From NCBI GenBank assembly GCA_035295665.1, contig DATGIQ010000370.1, forward strand, positions 1 through 40,606: 40,606 nt of DNA, written 5' to 3'. This document shows, piece after piece, positions 15,363 to 24,590 of this stretch (positions are counted from its first letter, which is position 1; each line of letters starts with the position of its first letter). This DNA is from DATGIQ01 sp035295665. Its GTDB lineage: Bacteria > Planctomycetota > Planctomycetia > Gemmatales > Gemmataceae. Made by a program: the position numbers and the translations under genes. The notes beneath the pieces were generated by a model. It made no database searches. It was not told the DNA's origin and saw only the letters and a list, made by a program, of their open reading frames with translations.

Positions 15363-17402
15363 TCAGCGAGCGGAAGGCAACCGGAATTCGTCCGATTTGC
15401 CGGCCTGCACCCACTCCAGCCACAAGGCCGCTTGTGCATCGCTCGGCATCCGCCAATCGCCGCGGGGCGAAACGCTGATCGAGCCGACCTTCGGGCCATC
15501 CGGCAGACAGGAGCGCTTGAACTGGTTGCCGAAAAACCGCTTGATGAAGACTTCCAGCCAATGCCACAATTCCTCCGGCGTGTACGAGCGATCGAACGAG
15601 GCCTGCTCCGCCAGATAAAGGATCTTTTCGGGCCGTTCGCCGTACCGCAAAAAATGGTAGAGGAAGAAGTCATGCAGCTCGTAGGGGCCGATCACGCCTT
15701 CGGTGGCTTGCAAGATCTTGTCGTCCATTCCGAGCGGCAGCAGCTCGGGAGAGATTTCGGTGGCGACGATATCCAGGAGCACGCGCCGGGCTTCGCCGTC
15801 GAATTCGTTCTCGGCCACCCAGCGCACCAGGAACTTGACGAGCGTTTTGGGGATGCTGGTATTGGGGTTGTACATGCTCATGTGGTCGGCGTTGTACGTG
15901 CACCAACCCAGGGCTAGCTCCGAAACATCGCCGGTGCCGACCACGAACCCGCTGTTCATGAGAATGCTCGTCCGCATGCGGGCCTGGATATTCTCGAAGA
16001 CGAGGTCTTTGCACTGCTCGGCCGCCAGGTGCCGTAAGCGGGTGGTAAATTCCTCGACGCTCAGTCCTTCCGGATCGATGCCGAACGGGCGGTGCCGGAG
16101 CGCCCGCATCTGCTCCAGACACAGGGCGCGAATATCAACCTCGGCAGCGGCCACGCCCACGTGCTGCATGAGCGCACGGGCATTCATGCGGGTTCGATTG
16201 GTCGTCCCGAATCCGGGCATCGTGAATGCGTGAATGCGGTCGCGCGGCACCCCGAGCGCGTCCATCGTCTTGCAGGTCACCAACAGGGCGAGGGTAGAAT
16301 CGAGCCCGCCGGAAATGCCGATGGCCACTGGCGGCTTGCCGATGTGCTCCAGCCGCTTGGCCAATCCCGCCACCTGGATGTGGAAGATTTCCTCGCAGCG
16401 CTCCCGGAGTTTCTCTTCGCCGCGCGGCACGAAGGGATGGGCCTCGACCTCCCGAGCCAACCGGCGCGGCGGGGCAGCACGCTCCAGGGTGAACGGAACC
16501 GTAGCAAACTTCCGCTGCACGCCCAAGTAAAGCTGGGCATCGCCGAAGCTGTTTGTCCGCAAGCGGTCCGCCCGCAGGCGGTCGAGATCGATGTCGGCCA
16601 CCAGCAGCTCGTCGCTGCGCTGGAACCGGCGCAGCTCGCCGAGGAGAACGCCGTTCTCGGCAATCATGCTGTGGCCGCCGAAAACGACATCCGTCGTCGA
16701 TTCCCACACCCCGCAGGCGGCATAAACGTAGGCCGCGATACAGCGGCCGGATTGATTCATGACCAGTTGTCGGCGATAGCTGCTCTTGCCGATCACCTCA
16801 TTGCTGGCCGAGAGATTGACCAGGACGGTTGCGCCTTGCAGTGCCTGAAACGAGCTGGGCGGAATGGGCACCCACAAGTCTTCGCAAATCTCGACACCGA
16901 GAACCAGCCCCTCGATGTTCTGCGCCTGGAAAAGTTGCGCGGTGCCGAACGGCACAGGAGCTCCGTTGAGTACAACCTGTGTGCTGCGTGCGGTGGCGGC
17001 CGCGGCAAACCAACGGCCTTCGTAGAATTCCTTGTAGTTGGGGAGGAAAGATTTCGGAACCAGGCCCAATACTTGGCCGCCCTGAACCAGGGCCGCACAG
17101 TTGAAGAGCTGATCATCCACGGCCACGGGCAAACCGACCACCGCCAAGCCCGCATAGAGGGTCCGCGACGCATCGGTAATCTGTCCGAGGGCAGCCAGGG
17201 CCCCGCGTTGGAGCGTGGTTTGCTGGAAAAGGTCGGCACAGGTGTACCCCGAGATAGAGAGCTCGGGGTACACGACGACGGCCACCCCCTCTGCCTGGGC
17301 GCGCTGCATCAGGTTGATGATCTGGCCAGCATTGTAAGTGCAATCGGCCACGCGCAACATGGGAGTGGCGGCCGCCACGCGCAAGAATCCGTGATGATTC
17401 AT
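15363..17402 (-). CDS. nadE: Glutamine-dependent NAD+ synthetase
   Basis: 679 residues, the long glutamine-using form. The N-terminal nitrilase-like amidase frees ammonia from glutamine: Glu in YPELSISGY (about 47), Lys in KSFLPNYKEFYE and Cys in GVEICEDLW (about 176) form the triad. The C-terminal synthetase domain has the PP-loop SGGLDST (about 365) and amidates nicotinic acid adenine dinucleotide with ATP. The start at 17402 has a GAGGAGGG site. The gene follows the nicotinate phosphoribosyltransferase on the same strand with a 128-nt gap, so the two cover the entry and the last step of NAD salvage. Confidence 0.96.
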   Translation of the reverse strand: MNHHGFLRVAAATPMLRVADCTYNAGQIINLMQRAQAEGVAVVVYPELSISGYTCADLFQQTTLQRGALAALGQITDASRTLYAGLAVVGLPVAVDDQLFNCAALVQGGQVLGLVPKSFLPNYKEFYEGRWFAAAATARSTQVVLNGAPVPFGTAQLFQAQNIEGLVLGVEICEDLWVPIPPSSFQALQGATVLVNLSASNEVIGKSSYRRQLVMNQSGRCIAAYVYAACGVWESTTDVVFGGHSMIAENGVLLGELRRFQRSDELLVADIDLDRLRADRLRTNSFGDAQLYLGVQRKFATVPFTLERAAPPRRLAREVEAHPFVPRGEEKLRERCEEIFHIQVAGLAKRLEHIGKPPVAIGISGGLDSTLALLVTCKTMDALGVPRDRIHAFTMPGFGTTNRTRMNARALMQHVGVAAAEVDIRALCLEQMRALRHRPFGIDPEGLSVEEFTTRLRHLAAEQCKDLVFENIQARMRTSILMNSGFVVGTGDVSELALGWCTYNADHMSMYNPNTSIPKTLVKFLVRWVAENEFDGEARRVLLDIVATEISPELLPLGMDDKILQATEGVIGPYELHDFFLYHFLRYGERPEKILYLAEQASFDRSYTPEELWHWLEVFIKRFFGNQFKRSCLPDGPKVGSISVSPRGDWRMPSDAQAALWLEWVQAGKSDEFRLPSAR

Positions 17403-17457
17403 CGACCCTCCTCGGGTTTATGGCGCCGTCAGAATATCCCTGTCCGTAGGGCCGTGT

Positions 17458-17499
17458 CTGGGTGGCTCGCCCCGAGTCTTCGAAGGGCGTGCCACCCAG
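17458..17499. repeat. Inverted repeat between the two NAD genes
   Basis: CTGGGTGGC (17458-17466) pairs with GCCACCCAG (17491-17499), and CGCCC with GGGCG inside, with one T-T mismatch. No T run follows on either strand. It looks like a dispersed palindromic element. Confidence 0.6.
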
Positions 17500-17530
17500 C
17501 CGTGCGGTTCCGCTGAGCGCGGACTGGTGA

Positions 17531-19039
17531 CTACGCTTTCAGTCTACCACTGATCTCGCGCTGGCGCATGGCCTCGAAGCGGCGCCGGTAGTCGGCCACC
17601 TTCTCCGACAACTCGTACCGCTTGTAGCGTCCCCAGGTTCGGTCGGCACGGTTGGCTTGTTGCTCGAAAGACTCGTGGTAGACAATCCGTCCCCCGTGGA
17701 CCAGCTTCACGAACAGGGGTTCTCCTTGCGGGGGTTCCGAGGCATCGGCAACGACGAGCGTAGCGTCCCGGCCATAGACGCGGAGGTAGCCGCTCAAGGT
17801 TTCTTTGCCCGGCGAGTTGGAGAACTTGATGTTGGGATGATCTTCGGTGGCGGTGCGCTTGAACGCCGCCGCCACGGTATCGCGGTGCACCAGCTGCCAC
17901 CAGTAGCCGCCCGCCCCTGGAAACAGCATGGTCGGCTCCTGGCCCGTCGCGCGGCGGAAATGGTCGTACACCGTGCGCACTACCTCCGGCGTCACTTCAT
18001 TCTCGAAGACGATGAGCCGCGGAGAAATGCCCAGGGCCCGCATCTGCTCAAAATACAAGATACACTGTTGCGCGATGTCGCCGGAATCGATCCGGATGCC
18101 CACCTGATCGGTCTCCGGATGCGCACGCATGACCCGCATGGCGTTTTCTAGCCCGACGGTTTCGGCATCCACCAAATCGCACAGCAAGGAGCCGTTGCCC
18201 AAGGCCGTGACGAACCGGTCCATCATTTCGTATTCGGCCTCGGCCAGGGAACGGTCCAACGACTGAGCGGCACACATCATCTCATGCCCAATAGTGCCGG
18301 CGGAACGAAACAGTTCCGGATACAGGAACTCCGCTGTATCGTTGGAAGTCAACTGGCCCCTCCCGCCGACATAGCGGGCCAGGAGCAGGACAAGGTTCGC
18401 GATTTCGTTCGGTGCCGAACGCAGGCCGAACTCGGCATCCCTGGGCGTTGCCAGCTTCATGAGGCGGGCTTTCGTGGCCTGGAGGATCGGTGCAAAGTAC
18501 CGGCACATGGCCGGCTCCAGGTACGAGATGGCTCCGCCCATACCCTCGAAGCACAAACAGGGAACGCCGGGCAAGAACGTTTGGCCGCCGGGAAAGCCCC
18601 AGATCTCCACCGGCAAGTAAATCGTTTCGCCGGCCTGGTCGCGGAGGATCGTATCCCACAGATGCTGCGGAAATGCGCGGACGGCGGCATGTTCGGAGAA
18701 CCACTGCTGGGCCAACCGGATGTCCGCGCGCTGGAGGGGACGATGAAACCATTGGGCCAGCATCGCCTCGTGCCCGGCCATGATTAATTGGTTATCAGCG
18801 CCCGGCTCGGGCAGCCCCTTGCGCATGGTCAGGGCGTAGCCGGCATGGGCGACAGCAATATCGGGGACGGCCGCCCACATGGTGCGCTTGTACGTATCGG
18901 TGCCGCCGAGCCAGCCGCCGAGAAGAAAGAGCTTGGCGAAGAACTCGTCGCGCATGGCGGCCCGCTTGCTGGTGACGGCATCAACCGTGGGAGATGAACC
19001 CGGCTGAGAATGCATGGGTTTACGCGCTCCGCCCTGCAT
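17531..19039 (-). CDS. pncB: Nicotinate phosphoribosyltransferase family protein
   Basis: 502 residues. The enzyme joins nicotinate (possibly nicotinamide) to PRPP in NAD salvage. Family marks are GGWLGGTDTYK near the N-terminus, EFGLRSAP (about 205, usual F-G-x-R), SAGTIGHEMM with the phosphorylatable His (about 250) and VGIRIDSGDIAQQ (about 325). Neighbour nadE supports the role. The start is uncertain: the ATG at 19039 has only a weak site; the ATG at 19015 (MHSQPG) has a distant GGAG. Sequence alone does not settle nicotinate versus nicotinamide. Confidence 0.87.
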   Translation of the reverse strand: MQGGARKPMHSQPGSSPTVDAVTSKRAAMRDEFFAKLFLLGGWLGGTDTYKRTMWAAVPDIAVAHAGYALTMRKGLPEPGADNQLIMAGHEAMLAQWFHRPLQRADIRLAQQWFSEHAAVRAFPQHLWDTILRDQAGETIYLPVEIWGFPGGQTFLPGVPCLCFEGMGGAISYLEPAMCRYFAPILQATKARLMKLATPRDAEFGLRSAPNEIANLVLLLARYVGGRGQLTSNDTAEFLYPELFRSAGTIGHEMMCAAQSLDRSLAEAEYEMMDRFVTALGNGSLLCDLVDAETVGLENAMRVMRAHPETDQVGIRIDSGDIAQQCILYFEQMRALGISPRLIVFENEVTPEVVRTVYDHFRRATGQEPTMLFPGAGGYWWQLVHRDTVAAAFKRTATEDHPNIKFSNSPGKETLSGYLRVYGRDATLVVADASEPPQGEPLFVKLVHGGRIVYHESFEQQANRADRTWGRYKRYELSEKVADYRRRFEAMRQREISGRLKA

Positions 19040-19208
19040 GGTTCCAACGCTTGACTAGGCGTGCTGGAAGCGGAAGTCAAGAGCGCTGACGAACCGCTGA
19101 CGAACCATCGGGGGAAGGTTCTCTAGGCACACTCCATGAGCGGACTTATAATCCAGAGCGCTTCGAAGTGCTGCGGAGAAACGTAGCGACTGTTTTGCGG
19201 CCGGAACG

Positions 19209-19334
19209 ATGGTCGTGTGGGATGTCGATCCCATCGCCGAGTGCATCCATGTCTACCGAGCTACGGATCGTCGGGGCCAACTGGCCGAAGCGGAACCGGC
19301 CGTGCCTGGGTGGCAGGTTCCGGCAGTTCGCTAA
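19209..19334 (+). pseudogene. Possible C-terminal fragment of a Uma2-like nuclease
   Basis: A 41-codon frame reads MVVWDVDPIAECIHVYR, then AVPGWQVPAVR and a stop. This resembles the last strands of Uma2/DUF820 PD-(D/E)XK proteins (VWVVDP...VTVYR...LPGW.LPV). No upstream part of such a gene is present. It sits in the otherwise empty 346-nt gap between the divergent phosphoribosyltransferase and moaC genes. The match is short and unproven. Confidence 0.35.
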
Positions 19335-19385
19335 ATCTGCGTGCGTCAGGCGTGTATGCCGCACTATCGTATACGGTCTTTTGAC

Positions 19386-19862
19386 ATGGCCGAACTTACC
19401 CATTTCGATGAACATGGCGCCAGCCGCATGGTGGATACCAGCGCGAAGCCGGAGACGCTGCGCCAAGCCCGCGCCAGCGGCTTGATTCGGCTGGCGCCGG
19501 CCACAGTGGCCCTCATCCGCAATCGTGCCCTGGCCAAGGGCGATGTCCTGGAAGTGGCCCGCCTTGCCGGCATCATGGCTGCCAAGCAGACCGGGACGCT
19601 GATCCCGCTCTGCCATCCCTTGCCGTTGACCGGCGTGACCGTCGAATTTGCCTTCGACGGCGACACGCTTTTGCGCATCGAAGCGACCGTTCGTCTCGTG
19701 GGCCGCACCGGCGTGGAGATGGAAGCGCTGACGGCCGTCAGCGTAGCGGCCCTGACCGTGTACGATATGTGCAAGGCGGTCGATCGCACCATGACCATCG
19801 AGCGCATCCGCCTGGAGGAAAAAAGCGGCGGCCGCAGCGGCACCTTTCAACGCAACGATTGA
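19386..19862 (+). CDS. moaC: Cyclic pyranopterin monophosphate synthase
   Basis: 158 residues, the normal MoaC length. With MoaA it converts GTP to cyclic pyranopterin monophosphate in molybdenum cofactor synthesis. The ATG at 19386 starts MAELTHFDEHGASRMVDTSAK, the standard MoaC opening. An upstream ATG at 19359 would add nine residues. Core motifs are LIPLCHPLPLTG and GVEMEALTAVSVAALTVYDMCKAVD. No strong ribosome-binding site is seen before either start. The other moa genes are not in the window. Confidence 0.95.
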   Translation: MAELTHFDEHGASRMVDTSAKPETLRQARASGLIRLAPATVALIRNRALAKGDVLEVARLAGIMAAKQTGTLIPLCHPLPLTGVTVEFAFDGDTLLRIEATVRLVGRTGVEMEALTAVSVAALTVYDMCKAVDRTMTIERIRLEEKSGGRSGTFQRND

Positions 19863-19941
19863 CAGCATATCTCTCGGTTGTTATTGTTCAAAAGAACTTG
19901 AAACTTCAGAAACTTCCGATCTTCGCCCCAGGTGGACGGCC

Positions 19942-20943
19942 ATGAGTCCCGCAACCGCGACGCTTGCCAATCCGGTCTTGTCCGCAGTCAACCTGTACGC
20001 TCCCATCGCCGACGATCTGCACGCCGTGGAGCGGATTCTGGCCGTCACGCTAGAAAATGCTCGCCCCGGCCTGGCGCCCTTGTTGGCGCATCTCCGCAAC
20101 TACCGCGGCAAACGGCTGCGTCCGGCTTTGCTGCTCTTGACCGCTCGAGCCTGTGGACGGGTCACGGCTGCGCACCACACGTTGGCCGCGGTCGTGGAAA
20201 TGATCCATACCGCCACGCTGGTTCATGATGATGTGCTCGATGAGGCGGCGGTGCGGCGGCATCTGCCCACCGTGAATGCGGCCTGGGACAACCACACCAG
20301 CATTTTGCTCGGTGATTATCTGTTCACCCACGCCTTCCACCTGGCCAGCAGTGTCGATGCCCAGGCTTGCCGCCTCATTGGCGAGAGCACCAACCGGGTA
20401 TGCGAGGGAGAGCTGCAGCAAGGCGCGGAGCGGGGCAACTTGGCCCTGAACGAGGACGAATATCTGGACATCATCGACGGCAAGACGGCCGAGCTAACGG
20501 CCTGCTGTTGCCGGATCGGCGCGGTTTATAGCGGCGTGTCTGCCGGCACTGTCGAAGGCCTGAGCCGTTACGGGCGCTGGTTAGGGATGGCGTTTCAAAT
20601 TGTGGATGATCTGCTCGACGTGATCGGTGAGGAACGCACGACCGGCAAATCGCTGGGCACCGACGTCGCCCAGCAGAAGCTGACGCTGCCGATCATTCGC
20701 CTGCTCCATTCCGTGCCGCCCGAATCCGCGGCCCGGCTGCGCCAGATCTTGTCGAGTCCAGGCAATCATAAGCGGGAGGCGTTATCGGTGTATTTCACCC
20801 AGAGCGATGCACTGGATTACGCCCGGCAACGGGCCGAAGAATTTGCATCTCGGGCCCGCACCGAGTTGACCTGCCTGGGGCCATCCGCCTGCCGAACCAT
20901 TCTCGAACATCTGCCGGATTGCGTGGTGCATCGCAGTGCGTGA
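19942..20943 (+). CDS. Polyprenyl diphosphate synthase
   Basis: 333 residues. It elongates an allylic diphosphate with isopentenyl diphosphate to make a long isoprenoid chain, probably for menaquinone. The first Asp-rich motif is LVHDDVLDEAAVRR (about 92), the second FQIVDDLLDV (about 222), and GKRLRPALLLL and GKSLGTD are also typical. The start has AGGTGG 7 nt upstream. The ispB/hepT-type chain length cannot be told from sequence by eye. The gene follows moaC by 79 nt on the same strand. Confidence 0.94.
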   Translation: MSPATATLANPVLSAVNLYAPIADDLHAVERILAVTLENARPGLAPLLAHLRNYRGKRLRPALLLLTARACGRVTAAHHTLAAVVEMIHTATLVHDDVLDEAAVRRHLPTVNAAWDNHTSILLGDYLFTHAFHLASSVDAQACRLIGESTNRVCEGELQQGAERGNLALNEDEYLDIIDGKTAELTACCCRIGAVYSGVSAGTVEGLSRYGRWLGMAFQIVDDLLDVIGEERTTGKSLGTDVAQQKLTLPIIRLLHSVPPESAARLRQILSSPGNHKREALSVYFTQSDALDYARQRAEEFASRARTELTCLGPSACRTILEHLPDCVVHRSA

Positions 20944-21061
20944 AGATGAACTCGTCTGATGGGAGCGCCTCACATGAGTCGGCCGTCCTATACCGGGGGA
21001 GCTGAAATATTGGGAAATTGAGCCTGTGTAGCCGAGATCCCTTCGGCCTCGCCAATGCTTT

Positions 21062-21715
21062 TCAGCGCCCAGGCCGGTGGATGATCCTCTCCAGGAGGGT
21101 CTCGGCCACGGGATGTGCAGAGCCGAGCAACGCTCCGCACAATGACCAAGCAGGAATTGTGAGTCCGTTCTTGGCCAGCCCCGTGAGCAGATTGGCGACG
21201 CCGACAACGGTTCCGATAAAAGCCCCAAAGCCGACGCCCCATAGCATCTTCGCCCAGGGGCCCGGATTGAGATGATCGGCAGTCGGTTTGCATGTCTTCA
21301 CGGGCAACACGAGACCCGTCCCCGGAACCTCCGGCAAGTTATCGAACGCGGAATGCTCCCCAGCGGCATCATTGCACGTTCCGCCGCTCAGAAGAAACCA
21401 GATCCACGCGAACAGTTTCCGGATGAACACCGCACCGGCCGGAGTAGCCGACGTGAAGGCTTGCACGACATCGGAATGCTTGGCGATGGCCTCCTGCCAG
21501 GCATGCTTCCCGCCGAAGGCTTCCGCAAATGCCTCCAGCTCGAAGCCGAGGCCCGACACGCCATAGCATCCGGCAAGCCGGACGTCTTCCATTAGCCGCT
21601 GGTGGGCCGCGGAGTTTTCGCATTTCGCCACGGCAACGCACAATTCGTAGAGGAGGTCTTTGGTAGCGTTACTCACCCAGAATGCTTGTTCGCCATAGGA
21701 TAACAACGCAGTCAT
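21062..21715 (-). CDS. Orphan protein with two predicted membrane segments
   Basis: 217 residues, no recognised family. The N-terminal 95 residues look soluble and helical with several Cys (LCVAVAKCENSA, LAGCYGV). Hydrophobic stretches at about 97-113 (FIRKLFAWIWFLLSGG) and 157-176 (MLWGVGFGAFIGTVVGVANLLTG) could cross the membrane. The tail reads SAHPVAETLLERIIH. The start lacks a clear ribosome-binding site. It lies 107 nt after the zinc-ribbon membrane gene on the same strand, so it may be last in that group. Base use looks like its neighbours. Confidence 0.65.
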   Translation of the reverse strand: MTALLSYGEQAFWVSNATKDLLYELCVAVAKCENSAAHQRLMEDVRLAGCYGVSGLGFELEAFAEAFGGKHAWQEAIAKHSDVVQAFTSATPAGAVFIRKLFAWIWFLLSGGTCNDAAGEHSAFDNLPEVPGTGLVLPVKTCKPTADHLNPGPWAKMLWGVGFGAFIGTVVGVANLLTGLAKNGLTIPAWSLCGALLGSAHPVAETLLERIIHRPGR

Positions 21716-21822
21716 CGACTCTGCTCGCGAAGTCCATTCATCCAGCGATTTACAAGCCTGCCACAGTGCTACCCGGCTTGCGTCGCCCAGGAAAGTCTAG
21801 CACAGGATCGCTGGATGCTGTT

Positions 21823-22971
21823 TCACTGCAGATAACCCCCGGGGTTACTTCGCGGTTGTACCTCGGCACGAATGCGCTCCCAATACAGCCGTACGCCCAC
21901 CCAGCGGAACACAAACGTGGCCGAGACCATTCCGCTCACCCAGCACAGCAAGAGCAACGACCAGCCCACCGCGGTCTCACTGTGCAACTTCTCCAGGGCC
22001 AGGCTCGCCAACCCAGCGTGAGCCATCCCCACGGCTGACATGGCCACGGCCAATGCCACAACGCGGCGGTCCAGCCGGAGGAGAAACGCCAGGATCCGTA
22101 GAGGATGCAGATCGCGCCGCCGGTCCTGCTCGTTTACGGCCCACACCAGAAGCAGCCAGCCGGTCAACGCCAGAAGGATTGTTTCCGCCAGAATGATCCA
22201 ATCCAGTACCAGGAGATCGCCGCCGTGGAGCCAAAATAGCAAGCTCGCTCCTGCCGGTACGAGAGGACCTGCCAGGAAACAGATCAGCCACTTTGCTCCG
22301 CTTCGCAGCGCGGCCGAGATATCTCGTCCCGGCCAGCGGATGCCTCGAATCTCCCCCGATAGGGCGGAGGTAAACGCACCATCCAGGATCCCCAAGACGT
22401 AGCCAAGAACCACAAGGAGGGGTAAGCAGAAGAGACTAATCCAAAGGAGCCCCGTTCCTTCGGCACGGCCCTCGGACAGCAACCGGGGCAGGGCCAGGGC
22501 AATCCCGCCGCTCACCGCCGTCAGCACGATGGACAAAACGCACAGCAACGGCCAGGCCGCGATCGGATAACCGAGGCATTGGTACCAATGCGTTTCCAGC
22601 TCCCGCAAGCGCCAGCCGGGGCGTTTGACTTGCCGGACGAGCCCATTGGCAAGCGGCCGCTCCGGATGCGACACGGAGACGGAATCCGCCTGGATATCCA
22701 GGGGATCCAGGGATGGCGGAGTAATTTCTTCGGCCGGCGTGACGATCGGTGCGGGGCGTGGGGTGGGAGGATTCACTCGGATCCGTCTGGTCAGACGGGA
22801 CCGCAATCGCTCTGCGGGCGACATCGGTCCCAGAGTGGCACCCCGGACGCTGGGTTGCAGCGCGGGAACTCCGACCGGGGCACCACATCTGGGACACGCC
22901 GAACGCCGACCAGCCATTGCCGTCTGAGCCCGCAGGCGTTTGCCACAACGACAGACAAACTTGATGGCCAT
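21823..22971 (-). CDS. Zinc-ribbon multi-pass membrane protein
   Basis: 382 residues from the ATG at 22971 (AGGAG site). The N-terminal zinc ribbon has CRCGKRLRAQ, then CPRCGAPVG. A Pro-rich, probably disordered linker (about 40-130) leads to six or seven hydrophobic segments (for example WPLLCVLSIVLTAVSGGIALAL, WISLFCLPLLVVLGYVLGIL, TAVGWSLLLLCWVSGMV). Such proteins are common in planctomycetes and their roles are unknown. The gene starts 58 nt after the di-heme oxidoreductase stop codon, so the two are likely cotranscribed. Confidence 0.8.
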   Translation of the reverse strand: MAIKFVCRCGKRLRAQTAMAGRRSACPRCGAPVGVPALQPSVRGATLGPMSPAERLRSRLTRRIRVNPPTPRPAPIVTPAEEITPPSLDPLDIQADSVSVSHPERPLANGLVRQVKRPGWRLRELETHWYQCLGYPIAAWPLLCVLSIVLTAVSGGIALALPRLLSEGRAEGTGLLWISLFCLPLLVVLGYVLGILDGAFTSALSGEIRGIRWPGRDISAALRSGAKWLICFLAGPLVPAGASLLFWLHGGDLLVLDWIILAETILLALTGWLLLVWAVNEQDRRRDLHPLRILAFLLRLDRRVVALAVAMSAVGMAHAGLASLALEKLHSETAVGWSLLLLCWVSGMVSATFVFRWVGVRLYWERIRAEVQPRSNPGGYLQ

Positions 22972-23029
22972 CGACGGCTCCTGCTGTGCGCCGACGAGAA
23001 AGGGGACAGTCCTTGCTCTCCTCCCGAGT

Positions 23030-24355
23030 TCAGGGGGCACGCAACGTCTGGAGGAAAGCGATGAGCCGAACCTGATCGGCCGGATTCAGCTTGGTAAAGT
23101 GCTCGGCCGCGTTTGCCCCCTGGCCGCCGTGAAGCCGGATGGCGTCTTGCAATGTGGCCGCCCGGCCATCGTGCAGGTAAGGGGCCGAGTCGGCGACGCC
23201 CCATAACGGGGGCGTGCGCCATTCGTCGGCACGGGGTCCTTGATCCGGCGGCGTGTTGGGGAGATCCGGAGGAGGTTCGTTGTAGGAACCGCCTCCCACC
23301 AAAGGCGCTCCCATCCGATGCAGCAAGAGGTCGCTGTAAATCCCCTCGGCGGACCCCAGGTCCGGCGTATGGCAATCCGCACAACCAATTGTTTGGAAGA
23401 GTCTCTTGCCCTGCCGTGCTTCTTCGGCCGCGGCGGGCGCTTTGGGCAGCCGTTCCACGGGCCGAGACAGCGACGCAATGAAGGCGGTCAACTGATCGCA
23501 CTGCGCAATCGTCAAATCAGGCCCCGGAGCGCGATAATTCGGCTGGCCCAGCGGCCGCGGTTGCGCTTGTCCGGGATTTCCCAGGCCAAGCTCGTTGGCG
23601 CAGGCTGCCTGAACAAATTCAGCCAGGGTGGCGGTTTGGGCTTTCCAGCCGAATCGGCCCACCCGTCCATCGGCGAGGCGCAGGGCCCGGCCGACCGGCA
23701 CCGTCTCGGAGTCGGCCGTCGCCAGGCCCGCCCGCAACCGCTGTTTTTTTTCACCGGCGATGATCTCTCTTTCGGAAAGCTCATCGATCAACTTGGCCCC
23801 GAACAAGGCGGGAGTATTCCGTTGGGAAAGTTCCACGCCGTTCACAAACGGGAGGCGGGCACGCACTCGGGGAGTGGGGACTGAATCGACGGAACACCCC
23901 TGGGACACGCGATTCCGAGGGTTGGAGACATCCACCACTTGTTGCAAGGTCGGCCGAGAAATGGCAGGCAGATTGGGATCAACTTGTGCCAACGTTTCCT
24001 GATATTTGACGGCGAAGGCATGGACGACGCCTTGGCGGGGCTTTTCGCCGGGCCGGGCGGCACGCACTGTGAACATCGTGACATTATGTTCCAGGCCGCC
24101 GCCGCCCCCCACCCCGGCTTGATGATGGCAAGCAACGCAGGAGGTCGCATTAAACACCGGACCGAGTCCATCTCCTCCGGCAGCTAACGGATCCCGAGGC
24201 TTCCATTCATGCAGGAAGAGTATCTGCCCCGTTTGGGCCATCGCAGGTTCCACCGGTTGTTGGCGGGCCTTTTGCCACAGCAGTGCCCGCACTCCGACCG
24301 GCGCGATGGCGATGAAGGCCACCAGGGAATACGCCATCCGATCCGAATGTTTCAT
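23030..24355 (-). CDS. Di-heme oxidoreductase (DUF1111 / DHOR family)
   Basis: 441 residues. An uncleaved-looking N-terminal hydrophobic segment (YSLVAFIAIAPVGVRALLW) should anchor or export it. Two CxxCH heme c motifs are present: CVACH near residue 73 and CADCH near residue 326. Family blocks include FNATSCVACHHQAGVGG, SQRNTPALFG, and near the end RADEWRTPPLWGVADSAPYLHDGRAATL, typical of this peroxidase-like group. It is probably a periplasmic electron-transfer protein. The start has GAGGG upstream. The substrate is unknown. Confidence 0.9.
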   Translation of the reverse strand: MKHSDRMAYSLVAFIAIAPVGVRALLWQKARQQPVEPAMAQTGQILFLHEWKPRDPLAAGGDGLGPVFNATSCVACHHQAGVGGGGGLEHNVTMFTVRAARPGEKPRQGVVHAFAVKYQETLAQVDPNLPAISRPTLQQVVDVSNPRNRVSQGCSVDSVPTPRVRARLPFVNGVELSQRNTPALFGAKLIDELSEREIIAGEKKQRLRAGLATADSETVPVGRALRLADGRVGRFGWKAQTATLAEFVQAACANELGLGNPGQAQPRPLGQPNYRAPGPDLTIAQCDQLTAFIASLSRPVERLPKAPAAAEEARQGKRLFQTIGCADCHTPDLGSAEGIYSDLLLHRMGAPLVGGGSYNEPPPDLPNTPPDQGPRADEWRTPPLWGVADSAPYLHDGRAATLQDAIRLHGGQGANAAEHFTKLNPADQVRLIAFLQTLRAP

Positions 24356-24407
24356 GGCAAGCCCTCACAAAGCGGCCCATCGGGTGCGGCCAACAACCAG
24401 CACGCCC

Positions 24408-24590
24408 TTATCTGAGGTGGTCCACTGCTTTCCAAGCCATGTGCACCACCGGAAGGAACAGGCCCATGAGAATGGCGATGATCCCCAGCACCACCACCAG
24501 CTCGAACAAGGTCTTGCCGGCTAGTTGGGAACAATTGTTCCCTCGGATGCCGAAACGGACCACAGGCCTGGAAAGCAAACGTACAACCAT
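24408..24590 (-). CDS. Miniature prepilin-like protein
   Basis: 60 residues from the ATG at 24590. It has a type IV prepilin signature: a basic leader, then G-KTLFE-LVVVLGIIAILMGLFLPVVHMAW, where cleavage would fall after Gly and Glu sits at +5. The protein ends 10 residues after the hydrophobic helix, so the usual globular head (as in planctomycete DUF1559 pseudopilins, about 300 residues) is missing. It may be a real small pseudopilin or a truncated gene. It lies 52 nt before the di-heme gene on the same strand. Confidence 0.6.
   Translation of the reverse strand: MVVRLLSRPVVRFGIRGNNCSQLAGKTLFELVVVLGIIAILMGLFLPVVHMAWKAVDHLR

Noticed and set aside
19140..19155. TATAAT-like box upstream of moaC
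   Set aside because: No -35 partner at a sensible distance, and GC-rich planctomycete promoters are not well defined by eye.
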